Shown here piece after piece: positions 1 through 8,681 of a stretch of DNA of 50,945 bases. Origin of the DNA: Thermoleophilia bacterium UBA2241 (GTDB taxonomy: Bacteria; Actinomycetota; Thermoleophilia; UBA2241); contig DDYF01000059.1 in assembly GCA_002347645.1 (NCBI GenBank), positions 1 through 50,945 on the forward strand, in the 5' to 3' direction. Position 1 is the stretch's first letter; each line of letters begins with the position of its first letter. The notes beneath the pieces are model-generated. The model searched no databases, was not told the DNA's origin, and saw only the letters and a program-made list of their open reading frames with translations. The translations under genes and the position numbers were made by a program.

Positions 1-48
1 CACCACATTACGGGACTCAACTGACTCCGGTTCACAGCTGCGGACGAG

Positions 49-3000
49 ATGGTGAGTGCGAGGCCCCTGAAGAGGAGGCTGGCAGGCGTGACGCGGCGGG
101 CGAGAGTGGTGCGGGGCAACGCCGCTGGGCGACTGGCCGAGCGCGGCGCGGCGTCGCGAGCTTTGCTCGCCCGGGTGCGTTACCTGACGCCCGGCAAACT
201 CAGCGACGATGGTCGAGTCGTCGTGCGCGAGAGCAGCGGCCGCTCGGAGGAGTTCTACCGCGACCGCTGGCGCCACGACCGCGAGGTGCGGTCCACTCAC
301 GGCGTCAACTGCACGGGCTCGTGCTCCTGGATGGTCTACGTGCGCGACGGCATCATCTCCTGGGAGACCCAGGCGACCGACTATCCTGAGACGCCCCCTG
401 ACATGCCCGATGAGGAGCCCAGGGGCTGCCCGCGCGGCGCCACCTTCTCTTGGTACACCTACCAGCCCGGGCGCGTGCGCTATCCCTACGTGCGAGGCGC
501 CCTTCTGGAGCTTTGGCGGGAGGCGCGGCGAAGCCACGCCGACGCCGTCGACGCCTGGGCGAGCATCGCGACCGACCCGGCCAAGAGCGCCGCCTACAAA
601 GACGCCCGCGGGCACGGGGGGTTCATGCGCGCGACCTGGGAGGAGGCACTCGAGCTCTGCGCGGCGGCGCATGTCGACACGATCGAGCGCTGGGGACCTG
701 ACCGCGTCGCGGGCGTCAGCCCGATACCCGCGATGTCTCCTGTCTCGCACGCCTCAGGCAGCCGGTACGTGGCGCTCACGGGCGGCGTGCAGAACTCCTT
801 CTACGACTGGTACGCCGACCTGCCGCCCGCCTCTCCCCAGGTCTTTGGCGACCAGACCGACGTGCCGGAGTCGGCCGACTGGTGGCATGCGGCCTACCTG
901 ATGATCTGGGGCAGCAACGTACCCGTCACGCGCACTCCGGACGCGCACTTCATGGTGGAGGCGCGCTACGCCGGGCAGAAGGTCGTGGTCGTGTCCCCCG
1001 ACTACGCCGAGCACGTCAAGTTCGCCGACGATTGGCTGCCGGTGACGGCGGGCATGGACGCGGCTCTCGCGCTGGCCATGGGCCACGTGATCTTCAAGGA
1101 GTACTACGTCGATCGCGAGGTGCCGTTCTTCACGCGGTACGCGAAGAGATTCACGGACATGCCCTTCCTCGTCACGCTGCGGGAGCACGAGGGCGGCCAT
1201 ACGCCCGACCGGTTCCTCACGGCACACGACCTCGGGCAGCAGGTCGAGGCGGCGGAGTGGAAGACGGTCGTCTTCGACGCAGCCTCAGGACAGCCGGCTG
1301 TCCCGAACGGGTCGCTCGGCTACCGTTGGTCTCCGTCCGAAGAGGGCCACTGGAACCTCGATCTCGGCGACATCGAACCGGCGCTCACGCTCTTGGTCTC
1401 GGGCGGCGAGTCGGTCGAGGTGCTCCTGCCGCGCTTCGACGAGCCCGAAGCGGGCGTCGTGCGGCGCGGCGTGCCGGCGCTCCGCGTCGGCGAGCATCTG
1501 GTGACGACTGTGTTCGACCTCCTTCTGGCCCAGTACGGCGTCGCTCGGCCGGGCCTGCCTGGCGACTGGCCGGCGGGCTACGACGACGTCGGGCAGCCCT
1601 ACACGCCCGCCTGGCAGGAGCGGCTCACGGGTATCCCCGCGGCGGTGGCCGCACGCGTCGCCCGCGAGTTCGCGCGCAACGCGGAGGTCACCGAAGGACG
1701 GTCCATGATCATCATGGGCTCGGGCATCAACCACTGGTTCAACTCCGATATGACCTACCGCACGATCATGACGCTGCTCTTCGCCTGCGGCTGCGTGGGC
1801 CGCAACGGGGGGGGCTGGGCGCACTACGTGGGGCAGGAGAAGATGCGACCGTGGACAGGCTGGGCGACGCTGGCCTCGGCCCTGGACTGGAGCCGACCCC
1901 CGCGGCAGAACTGCGGCACGGAGTGGTACTACCTGGCCACCGACCAGTGGCGCTACGAGGTCTTTGCTGCCGACCACCTCGCCTCGCCGTTGGCCCGAGG
2001 CCTGTTGCGCGGCAAGGCGCCGATCGATGCCTTGGCCCAGGCCGAGCGCCTAGGCTGGCAGGTAACCTATCCGACATTCGACCGCAACCCGCTGCAGCTC
2101 GCCGCGGAGGCGGAGGCCGCCGGCACGACTCCCGGCGACTACGTCGTGAGCGAAGTGCTCGGCGGCCGTCTGCGCTTCAGCGTCGAGGACCCGGACGACC
2201 CCGCCAACTTCCCGCGCCTGCTCTTCGTCTGGCGCGCGAACCTGCTGGGCAGCTCCGGCAAGGGCCACGAGTACTTCCTGCGCCACCTCATGGGCTCGGA
2301 CCTGGACAACGTGTTGGCGACGGAGACGCCGCCCGAGCTGCGGCCCGAGGACGTGGTGTGGCGCGACGAGGCGCCCGTCGGCAAGCTCGACCTGCTCGTC
2401 ACCATCGACTTCCGGATGACGAGCACCGGGCAGTTCGGCGATGTGGTGCTGCCGGCCGCCACCTGGTACGAGAAGAGCGATCTCTCCTGCACCGACCTGC
2501 ACCCCTTCGTGCACTCGTTCAACGCCGCCATCGACCCGCCCTGGGAGGCGCGTTCGGACTGGGACGCCTTCAGCGACCTGGCGCGCGTCTTCTCACGGCT
2601 CGCGGCGGACCGGCTCGGTGTGCGCCGCGATCTCGTGGCCACGGCGCTCGCCCACGACACGCCCGCTGAGGCGTCGCAGCCCTTCGGCGAGGTCAGGGAC
2701 TGGAGGGCCGGCGAGGTCGAGCCCGAGCCGGGCAGGACGATGCCGGCCCTGACCGTGGTGGAGCGCGACTTCGGCGCCATCCACGACAAGCTCACGAGCC
2801 TGGGGCCGCTCGTCGACTCGCTCGGCGTGGGGGCCAAGGGCGTCGCCTGGAAGCCCCTGGAGGAGGTCGCCTGGCTGGGCGCCGCCAACGGCACGGTACA
2901 GGGCGGCGCCGGCGATGGCCGCCCGTCGCTCGAGCGCGCCGAACACGCCGCCGAGGCGATCTTGGCGCTCTCGGGCGCGACCAACGGCCGCCTCTCGCAC

Positions 3001-3795
3001 GACGGCTTCACCACGCTGGAGAAGCGCGTCGGCCGCCCCCTTGCCGACGCCGTCGAGGGGGAGCGCGACGCGCGCATCCGCTGGTCGGACGTCAAGGCGC
3101 GGCCGCAGAAGACGCTGACCAGCCCGGAGTGGTCGGGCGACGAGGCCGGCGATCGTCAGTACAGCGCTTTCACCATCAACGTCGAGCGCCTCAAGCCGTG
3201 GCACACGCTCACCGGCCGCATGCACTTCTTCCTGGATCACCAATGGGTGGCGGAGCTCGGCGAGCAGCTCCCCGTGTGGCGCCCGCCGCTCAACACCCCC
3301 GAGCGCTACCCCGAGATGCCCGACCTCGGCGAGGGGGCGATCGCCCTGCGTTACCTCACGCCCCACTCCAAGTGGTCCATCCACACGGACTACCAGGAGA
3401 ACCCCATGATGCTGACGCTCTTCCGCGGCGGCACGGTCGTGTGGTTGTCGTTCGAAGATGCGGTGTCGATCGGGGTCGCCGATAACGACTGGGTGGAGGT
3501 CTGGAACCGCAACGGCGTGCTCGCCTGCCGCGCCGTGGTCTCGGCGCGCATGCCCAGCGGGGTGTGCTACATCTACCACGCCAAGGACAGGCACGTCGCC
3601 CAGCCGAAGACCGAGAGGACGGGCAAGCAAGGCGGCACCCACAACGCTCTCACCCGCGTGCTGCTCAAGCCGACGCACATGGTGGGGGGCTACGCGCAGC
3701 TCTCGTATGCGATCAACTACTACGGCTGCACCGGAAGCCAGCGCGACGAGGTCGTCGTCGTGCGTCGACGCGCCCAGGAGGTCGATTACCGATGA
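49..3795 (+). CDS. narG: Respiratory nitrate reductase alpha subunit
   Basis: Catalytic subunit of membrane-bound nitrate reductase; it reduces nitrate to nitrite at a Mo-bis-MGD site on the cytoplasmic side, using electrons passed from quinol through NarI and NarH. At 1248 residues it is full length for the family. The FS0 iron-sulfur ligands are visible as H84, C88, C92 (HGVNCTGSC) and C127 (RGCPRG). The molybdenum-ligand Asp is D253 in YDWYADLPPASP, and the SPIPAMS and DVPESADWW signatures are present. The N-terminus has about 40 extra basic residues and no functional Tat signal, as expected for NarG. Its TGA overlaps the ATG of narH (ATGA), so translation is coupled. The promoter lies left of the window, and no FNR-like box is visible in the 48 bases shown. 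Confidence 0.97.
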   Translation: MVSARPLKRRLAGVTRRARVVRGNAAGRLAERGAASRALLARVRYLTPGKLSDDGRVVVRESSGRSEEFYRDRWRHDREVRSTHGVNCTGSCSWMVYVRDGIISWETQATDYPETPPDMPDEEPRGCPRGATFSWYTYQPGRVRYPYVRGALLELWREARRSHADAVDAWASIATDPAKSAAYKDARGHGGFMRATWEEALELCAAAHVDTIERWGPDRVAGVSPIPAMSPVSHASGSRYVALTGGVQNSFYDWYADLPPASPQVFGDQTDVPESADWWHAAYLMIWGSNVPVTRTPDAHFMVEARYAGQKVVVVSPDYAEHVKFADDWLPVTAGMDAALALAMGHVIFKEYYVDREVPFFTRYAKRFTDMPFLVTLREHEGGHTPDRFLTAHDLGQQVEAAEWKTVVFDAASGQPAVPNGSLGYRWSPSEEGHWNLDLGDIEPALTLLVSGGESVEVLLPRFDEPEAGVVRRGVPALRVGEHLVTTVFDLLLAQYGVARPGLPGDWPAGYDDVGQPYTPAWQERLTGIPAAVAARVAREFARNAEVTEGRSMIIMGSGINHWFNSDMTYRTIMTLLFACGCVGRNGGGWAHYVGQEKMRPWTGWATLASALDWSRPPRQNCGTEWYYLATDQWRYEVFAADHLASPLARGLLRGKAPIDALAQAERLGWQVTYPTFDRNPLQLAAEAEAAGTTPGDYVVSEVLGGRLRFSVEDPDDPANFPRLLFVWRANLLGSSGKGHEYFLRHLMGSDLDNVLATETPPELRPEDVVWRDEAPVGKLDLLVTIDFRMTSTGQFGDVVLPAATWYEKSDLSCTDLHPFVHSFNAAIDPPWEARSDWDAFSDLARVFSRLAADRLGVRRDLVATALAHDTPAEASQPFGEVRDWRAGEVEPEPGRTMPALTVVERDFGAIHDKLTSLGPLVDSLGVGAKGVAWKPLEEVAWLGAANGTVQGGAGDGRPSLERAEHAAEAILALSGATNGRLSHDGFTTLEKRVGRPLADAVEGERDARIRWSDVKARPQKTLTSPEWSGDEAGDRQYSAFTINVERLKPWHTLTGRMHFFLDHQWVAELGEQLPVWRPPLNTPERYPEMPDLGEGAIALRYLTPHSKWSIHTDYQENPMMLTLFRGGTVVWLSFEDAVSIGVADNDWVEVWNRNGVLACRAVVSARMPSGVCYIYHAKDRHVAQPKTERTGKQGGTHNALTRVLLKPTHMVGGYAQLSYAINYYGCTGSQRDEVVVVRRRAQEVDYR

Positions 3796-5243
3796 GCATC
3801 CGGGCGCAGCTCATGATGGTGATGGCGCTCGACAAGTGCCTCGGCTGTCACACCTGCTCCATCACCTGCAAGCAGGCGTGGACCAATCGCGACGGCGCCG
3901 AGTACATGTGGTTCAACAACGTCGAGACCAAGCCCGGTACGGGCTATCCACGGCGCTGGGAGGACCAGGAGCGCTGGCGGGGTGGCTGGATGCTCGACGG
4001 AAAGGGCCGCCTGGCGCTGCGCGCCGGCGGCCGTGTGAAGAAACTCACCACCATCTTCGGCAACCCGGACATGCCGCTCATCGACGACTACTACGAGCCG
4101 TGGACCTACGACTACGCGAACCTCATCGACGCCCCAGCCGGGCCGGGGACGCCGGTCGTCACGCCGCGTTCACGACTGACCGGCAAGCCGATGGACCTCA
4201 CCTGGGGACCCAACTGGGAGGACGACCTCGCGGGGACGCTCGCGCCCGACGATCCCGCTCTCAGTGGCGTAGAGGACGAGGTCCTGCTGCGCTACGAGCA
4301 GGTCTTCATGTTCTACGTGCCGCGCATCTGCAATCACTGCGTGAACCCGTCGTGCGTCGCCTCGTGTCCATCGGGCGCCATGTACAAGCGTGAGGAGGAC
4401 GGCATCGTCCTCGTGGACCAGGACAAGTGCCGCGGCTGGCGCTTCTGCGTCTCGGGGTGTCCCTACAAGAAGGTCTACTTCAACCATCTGAGCGGCAAGG
4501 CTGAGAAGTGCATCTTCTGCTATCCGGTGACCGAAAACGGGCGGCCCACGGTGTGTTCCGAGACGTGTGTGGGCCGCATCCGCGCCGTCGGTGTCGTGCT
4601 CTACGACCTCGACACCGTCGCGGCGGCTGCGCAGACGACGCGCGCGTCCGACTTGGTCGAGGCGCAGCGCGAGCTGCTCCTCGACCCGCACGACGCCTGC
4701 GTCGCCGCGGCCGCCGAACGCGACGGCGTGCCGCACGAGTGGATCGCCGCGGCCCGCCGATCGCCCGTGCTCGCTTTGGCAAAGGAGCTTCGCGTGGCGC
4801 TGCCGCTTCATCCCGAGTACCGCACGCTACCCATGGTCTGGTACGTGCCGCCGCTCTCGCCGGTGCTGGACACGCTGACGGCGGCGGGGTACGACACGGA
4901 GGACCCTGACGAGGTCTTCCCGACGGTCGGGGATCTGCGCGTCCCCCTGCGCTACGTCGCGAACATGCTGGCCGCCGGCGATCCGGCGCCCGTGCAGGAG
5001 AGCCTGCGCCGGCTGCTCGCGATGCGCATCGTGAAACGCCGCCGGCAGCTCGGCGAGGGGAGCCCGGCCGCTGTCGCGAGCGAGGGAGGGATGGGCCTCG
5101 ACGACGTCGAGCGCCTGTACCGCCTCCTGGCGTTGTCCCCGTACGACGAGCGCTACGTCATCCCGAAGGCGCGTCGCGAGCACGCCGGAGCCGGCCAGGC
5201 TCATCACGGCGATGACACCCTGGGTGGGCGGGGGAGAGGGTGA
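3792..5243 (+). CDS. narH: Respiratory nitrate reductase beta subunit
   Basis: Electron-transfer subunit linking NarI hemes to NarG. The 483 residues carry the expected four cysteine groups: C16, C19, C22, C26 in DKCLGCHTCSITCKQ; then CNHCVNPSCVASCP; then CRGWRFCVSGCP, where Trp replaces a Cys as in the [3Fe-4S] centre of known NarH; and CIFC with PTVCSETC. The ATG overlaps the narG stop by four bases; the longer upstream frame is only overlap with narG. It ends at a TGA directly before narJ, preceded by a purine-rich GGGGGAGAGGG that serves as the narJ ribosome site. Confidence 0.97.
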   Translation: MSIRAQLMMVMALDKCLGCHTCSITCKQAWTNRDGAEYMWFNNVETKPGTGYPRRWEDQERWRGGWMLDGKGRLALRAGGRVKKLTTIFGNPDMPLIDDYYEPWTYDYANLIDAPAGPGTPVVTPRSRLTGKPMDLTWGPNWEDDLAGTLAPDDPALSGVEDEVLLRYEQVFMFYVPRICNHCVNPSCVASCPSGAMYKREEDGIVLVDQDKCRGWRFCVSGCPYKKVYFNHLSGKAEKCIFCYPVTENGRPTVCSETCVGRIRAVGVVLYDLDTVAAAAQTTRASDLVEAQRELLLDPHDACVAAAAERDGVPHEWIAAARRSPVLALAKELRVALPLHPEYRTLPMVWYVPPLSPVLDTLTAAGYDTEDPDEVFPTVGDLRVPLRYVANMLAAGDPAPVQESLRRLLAMRIVKRRRQLGEGSPAAVASEGGMGLDDVERLYRLLALSPYDERYVIPKARREHAGAGQAHHGDDTLGGRGRG

Positions 5244-5884
5244 TGAAGGCGCCGCGACAGGCAGCCGAAGGGCCGGCGGGCGATGTCGGCGCCGCAGCCC
5301 GGGGTCTTGGGGCCACGATCCTCGCGCCCGATACGACGGCCGTCATCCTGCAGGCCGCGTCCCTGCTGCTCGACTACCCCGGACAGTCCTGCGATGAGGA
5401 TCTCGCAGTCGTGCAGGCGGCACTGGCCGAGTTGGCTCACGATTCGGCCCGGCGCCGCCTCGAGCGCTTTCTTGAGTGGTGGCTTGACCTGAGCGCCGCC
5501 GAGCGTGAGCGCACCTACGTAGCCACCTTCGATCTGGACCGCGACGTGTCGCTCTACCTCACGGAAGGGAAGCCGCGCACCTCGCGCGAGCGTGGCGCGG
5601 CGCTGCTCGAGTTGCGACAGGCCTACCGGCGCGAGGGTGCCGTGGTGGCCTGCGACGAGCTGCCCGACTACGCGCCGCTGATGCTCGAGGTGGCGGCGCA
5701 CGTACCACCCTGCAGGGTGCTGCTGGCCGCCGAACGGCCCGCGCTCAGAGACCTCGCCGCCAAGCTCGACGAGCGTAGGAGCCCGTTCGCCTTGGTGGTG
5801 ACGGCGGTGCTCGTCGTCCTGAAGGAGGCCGGCGACGCACGCCCCGAGCCCTCTGCGGCGTCCCGCGCAGGTGACCGCACATGA
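5243..5884 (+). CDS. narJ: Nitrate reductase assembly chaperone
   Basis: Dedicated chaperone of the TorD/NarJ family that holds NarG during Mo-cofactor insertion and membrane attachment; it is not part of the final enzyme. The 213-residue protein is helical and acidic, with the family-like LLLDYPGQ near the start and the YVATFDLDRDVSLYL stretch typical of NarJ. ATG at 5243 is preferred because GGGGAGAGGG ends three bases upstream; a GTG at 5240 would sit too close to it. The TGA overlaps the narI ATG (ATGA), so the four nar genes form one coupled operon. Confidence 0.93.
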   Translation: MKAPRQAAEGPAGDVGAAARGLGATILAPDTTAVILQAASLLLDYPGQSCDEDLAVVQAALAELAHDSARRRLERFLEWWLDLSAAERERTYVATFDLDRDVSLYLTEGKPRTSRERGAALLELRQAYRREGAVVACDELPDYAPLMLEVAAHVPPCRVLLAAERPALRDLAAKLDERRSPFALVVTAVLVVLKEAGDARPEPSAASRAGDRT

Positions 5885-6645
5885 ACGCCCAGCACGCCTG
5901 GCAGGTCGCCGCGTTCGTGATCCTGCCTTATGTCGCGCTCACCGTCTTCGTCGTGGGGCATGTTTGGCGCTACCGCTTCGACCGCTTCGGCTGGACCAGC
6001 CGCTCCTCGCAGCTCTACGAACGGCGCCTGCTGCTGATAGGCGCGCCGCTCTTCCACTACGGCACCCTGCTGGCGATCCTGGGCCACGCCACCGGACTGC
6101 TGGTGCCCAAGTCCTGGACGACGGCGCTCGGTGTCCCAGAATCCGCGTACTCCGCGTTCTCCAAGGTCGCCGGTACCACCGCGGCCGTGCTCGTCGTGAT
6201 CGGCCTCGCGGTGCTCACCGTACGGCGCGCTCGCAGCGACCGAGTACGCGCCGCGACCTCACGGATCGACTGGCTCGCCATCGGTCTCCTGTGGGCGATG
6301 ATCGGTCTCGGCGTCGGGGTCACCGTCGGCTACAACGTGCTCGGGCCCGGCTACGACTACCGCGAGACGGTCTCACTGTGGATGCGCGGCATCTTCACCC
6401 TCAGTCCGAGTGTGAGCGACATCTCCGCGGCGCCGTGGATCTTCCAGGTGCACGCCACCATGGCCTGGCTCTTCCTGGCGCTCTTCCCCTTCACCCGCTT
6501 CGTCCATTTCTGGAGCGCCCCGGTGTGGTACCTAACGCGGCCCTTCGTGCTCTACCGCAGGCGCAGGGGCGAGGTCGTCCTGTCGCCCGGCGAATCGCGT
6601 GGATGGCGGACGTTCGGCCGTTCGAGCGCGGGTCCGAGGCTGTGA
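5881..6645 (+). CDS. narI: Respiratory nitrate reductase gamma subunit (cytochrome b)
   Basis: Membrane anchor that oxidises quinol at the outer face and passes electrons inward through two b hemes. The 254-residue sequence shows five hydrophobic segments. The four heme histidines are visible as pairs: H59 and H69 in helix 2 (LFHYGTLLAILGHATG) and H191 and H209 in helix 5 (QVHATMAW, FTRFVHFWS). The C-terminal tail is basic and cytoplasmic. Its TGA is overlapped by a GTG that opens the next membrane-protein gene, extending the operon beyond narI. Confidence 0.95.
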   Translation: MNAQHAWQVAAFVILPYVALTVFVVGHVWRYRFDRFGWTSRSSQLYERRLLLIGAPLFHYGTLLAILGHATGLLVPKSWTTALGVPESAYSAFSKVAGTTAAVLVVIGLAVLTVRRARSDRVRAATSRIDWLAIGLLWAMIGLGVGVTVGYNVLGPGYDYRETVSLWMRGIFTLSPSVSDISAAPWIFQVHATMAWLFLALFPFTRFVHFWSAPVWYLTRPFVLYRRRRGEVVLSPGESRGWRTFGRSSAGPRL

Positions 6646-7256
6646 GCGACGCAGGTCCGCGGCGCTCGCGTCGTCGGCCGCTCTTCGGCGGCGAGCTGCT
6701 GCACAGTCTGCAGCTCCCCATGCTCACGCGCCGCTACAACGAACGCCGCGTGGTCGCCGCCTACGTGTTCGTGAACTCCGGCCTCGCGATCGGCGTCATG
6801 GCGGCTCTCGCCTTGGCCACCAACCAGCCCTTCGCCTTCCCCTCGCTGGGCCCGACGGCGTTTCTGCTCTTCTACCAGCCTCTCGCGCCCAACGCCGCGC
6901 CGCGCTCGTGCTTCTTCGGTCATCTCATCGGCGTTCTGGCGGGCTATCTCTCGCTCGTGGTGTTCGGACTCACAGACGTGCCCCCGGATCTCGAAGCTTT
7001 CACTGCAGCCAGAGTAGGCGCGCTCGCCCTGTCCCTCGCCCTCACGCTGTCGCTCATGGCGTGGCTCGATATCCCGCACGCCCCGGCCGGCGCGACCACG
7101 CTGATCGTCTCTATCGGGATCCTCCGCACCCCGGAGCAACTGGCGATCCTGATGCTGGCCGTCGTGCTGCTGACGGCGCAGGGATACGTGATCAACCGGC
7201 TCGCCGGCCTCCCCTATCCGCGGTGGGCGCCGCGCTTGCAGCCGACGAAGCCGTAG
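6642..7256 (+). CDS. HPP-family membrane protein, candidate nitrite/nitrate carrier
   Basis: Integral membrane protein of the HPP family (204 residues) with about four to five hydrophobic segments. Family signatures are AFPSLGPTAFLLFYQP near the first helices and HAPAGATTLIVSIGI further on. Family knowledge: HPP proteins of plant plastids and cyanobacteria have been reported to carry nitrite. Inference: placed directly after narI, it could export nitrite or import nitrate, and no narK-type carrier is seen nearby. Start chosen at GTG 6642 because it overlaps the narI stop as GTGA, matching the coupling used throughout the operon. ATG 6603 is an in-frame alternative adding 13 residues and a 43-base overlap with narI. 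Confidence 0.85.
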   Translation: MSDAGPRRSRRRPLFGGELLHSLQLPMLTRRYNERRVVAAYVFVNSGLAIGVMAALALATNQPFAFPSLGPTAFLLFYQPLAPNAAPRSCFFGHLIGVLAGYLSLVVFGLTDVPPDLEAFTAARVGALALSLALTLSLMAWLDIPHAPAGATTLIVSIGILRTPEQLAILMLAVVLLTAQGYVINRLAGLPYPRWAPRLQPTKP

Positions 7257-7257
7257 A

Positions 7258-7422
7258 TCAGTCCTCCACCCGCTCGAAGAAGTCCTTGCCCAGAGAACAG
7301 TCCGGGCACAGCCAATCGTCTGGGACATCCTCCCACGGGGTCCCCGGCGCGATGGCGTTATCGGGGTCGCCCCATTCGGGGTCGTACACGTAGTCGCATG
7401 GAGTGCAGCACCACTTGTCCAT
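7258..7422 (-). CDS. Rubredoxin
   Basis: A 54-residue protein, small enough to be missed by length filters. It starts MDKWCCTPCDYVYDPEWGD and has the two metal knuckles of rubredoxin: CTPCDYVYDP at the N-terminus and LCPDC near the C-terminus, with the conserved DPD...PG.PWEDVPDDW core between them. Rubredoxins hold one Fe in four Cys and shuttle single electrons, often to oxygen- or NO-detoxifying flavoproteins. The first knuckle has an extra Cys (C5-C6). It converges on the HPP gene with one base between stop codons. No partner reductase is adjacent, so the redox partner is unknown. Confidence 0.92.
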   Translation of the reverse strand: MDKWCCTPCDYVYDPEWGDPDNAIAPGTPWEDVPDDWLCPDCSLGKDFFERVED

Positions 7423-7558
7423 CACATCTCCGCTCGTTGCCAGCCGGTCGCGGCCGACGCTCGGCCGGGCTTCTCGTCACCGTCGACAGTTCCCGCGATC
7501 GCTGCCGCGGCGCAGGAGTGAGGTCCTCGAATCAGCGCGGCGCGTTTGGGGCGGCGTG

Positions 7559-7572
7559 CAAGGGTACCCTTG
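7559..7572. promoter_or_regulatory. 14-bp perfect palindrome, possible operator
   Basis: CAAGGGTACCCTTG is perfectly self-complementary. It lies in the 298-base gap between the rubredoxin start (7422) and the DUF488 gene (7721), about 150 bases upstream of the latter. I see no other gene in this gap. It could be a dimeric-regulator site, but no regulator is assigned. Confidence 0.35.
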
Positions 7573-7720
7573 TCGTCGTGAGCTCAGTCGATGGACTCTC
7601 GCGTGTCAGCCGTCGCCGAGGGCGTGATCGCCACTGGGCTCTCGTCCGCCGGACTCGCTTGAGACGCCACGCGTCCGGAGGCGCGCCGATGCCAGGCAGC
7701 CGGACGCGGGAGGGTAAGAG

Positions 7721-8077
7721 ATGATCCGTTTGAAGCGAGCATACGAAGATCCGTCGCCCCTTGACGGCCATCGGGTACTCGTGGAGCGGCTCTGGCCGCG
7801 CGGGGTCACCAAGGGACGGGTGTCCCTCCACCTCTGGCTCAAGGAGGTGGCTCCGAGTCCCGAATTGCGGCGTTGGTTCGGCCATGACCTCGGCAAGTGG
7901 CCCGAATTCCAGCGGCGCTACCGTGAGGAACTTCGCCATCGACCGCAGGAAGTGGCCGAGTTGACGAGGCTGGCTGCCATTGGAACGGTCACCTTCGTCT
8001 ACGCGGCTCGCGATCCGGAACACAACTCAGCGGCAGCGCTCAAGGACTTCATCGAACACCAGGAAGCCCAAGAGTAG
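7721..8077 (+). CDS. DUF488 family protein (YeaO-like)
   Basis: 118-residue cytosolic protein of the DUF488/YeaO family. Hallmarks seen are VLVERLWPRGVTK near the N-terminus, LWLKEVAPSPELRRWFGHD in the middle and VTFVYAARDPEHNSA near the C-terminus. The length is normal for the family. The biochemical role of the family is not established. The ATG at 7721 follows GGGAGGGTAAGAG, a good ribosome site. It stands alone, followed by a decayed cupin gene. Confidence 0.9.
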   Translation: MIRLKRAYEDPSPLDGHRVLVERLWPRGVTKGRVSLHLWLKEVAPSPELRRWFGHDLGKWPEFQRRYREELRHRPQEVAELTRLAAIGTVTFVYAARDPEHNSAAALKDFIEHQEAQE

Positions 8078-8124
8078 CGCACGGAGAAGCGGCGTGTCGC
8101 GTCGGCATCTCGCGTTTCCTGCCT

Positions 8125-8370
8125 CGGTCCTCGCATGAGGACAAGACGGAGGACAAGTTCACCGGCGGCAATGCGCTCGAGCTCGCGGCCCACCAAGCCG
8201 GAGCGGTCGTGAGCCGGGAGATCATCAAGAAGAAGACCGGCACAGTGACGGCGTTCGCCTTCGACAAGGAGGGCCTCAGCGAGCACACCGCTCCTTTCGA
8301 CGCTCTCGTGCACGTGCGCGACGGTGTCGCCGAGATCACAATCGGCGGCACGTCTCACGGTGTCGGCAAG
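8125..8370 (+). pseudogene. Decayed cupin-domain gene
   Basis: The frame encodes a clear cupin N-terminal half: KFTGGNALELAA, then GAVVSREIIKKKTGTVTAF, SEHTAPFDALVHV and GVAEITIGG. Intact small cupins continue with a stretch that closes the barrel (roughly AGEMIIMPANxPHAL), but here homology stops at HGVGK (8370) and the frame runs into low-complexity sequence. No start codon is in frame at the expected place; the nearby ATG at 8135 is in another frame, suggesting a lost base. Both ends are therefore damaged. The rest of the 8078-8681 gap holds a triple 12-bp repeat and no recognisable gene. Confidence 0.7.
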
Positions 8371-8383
8371 GAGAGTTCTGTCC

Positions 8384-8421
8384 TGCGCAGCCGCATGTGC
8401 GCAGCCGCATGCGCAGCCGCA
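8384..8421 (+). repeat. Three direct copies of a 12-bp unit
   Basis: TGCGCAGCCGCA occurs at 8384-8395, 8398-8409 and 8410-8421. The first spacing has two extra bases; the second copy abuts the third. The array starts 14 bases after cupin homology ends, so slippage or recombination here may mark the break. Confidence 0.8.
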
Positions 8422-8681
8422 GCGTGCGGGGCGCTTTCCTATCGCGCTTGGCAGTGCACGGAACTTCGGAAGCGGCACGACTGCCGACGTTCTTCCGACG
8501 AGACCGGGCAGTACCCCTGCGCACAGCTGGGCGTGCGCCGGCACGAGAGCGCGGCCTTCTACGCGCACCCAACTCCTCCGAGACGCGGGCTCAGCATTAG
8601 AATCGTCTCGAGCAGCGTGGAGGGGGACGCTCGGATGCGGTGCCGCGGGTCGACAGCCCCACAGCTCGGAGGGCGACCGAC

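Noticed and set aside
882..2669. 595-codon open frame inside narG
   Set aside because: A +1-shifted shadow of a strongly conserved gene, with Arg-rich composition and no domain.
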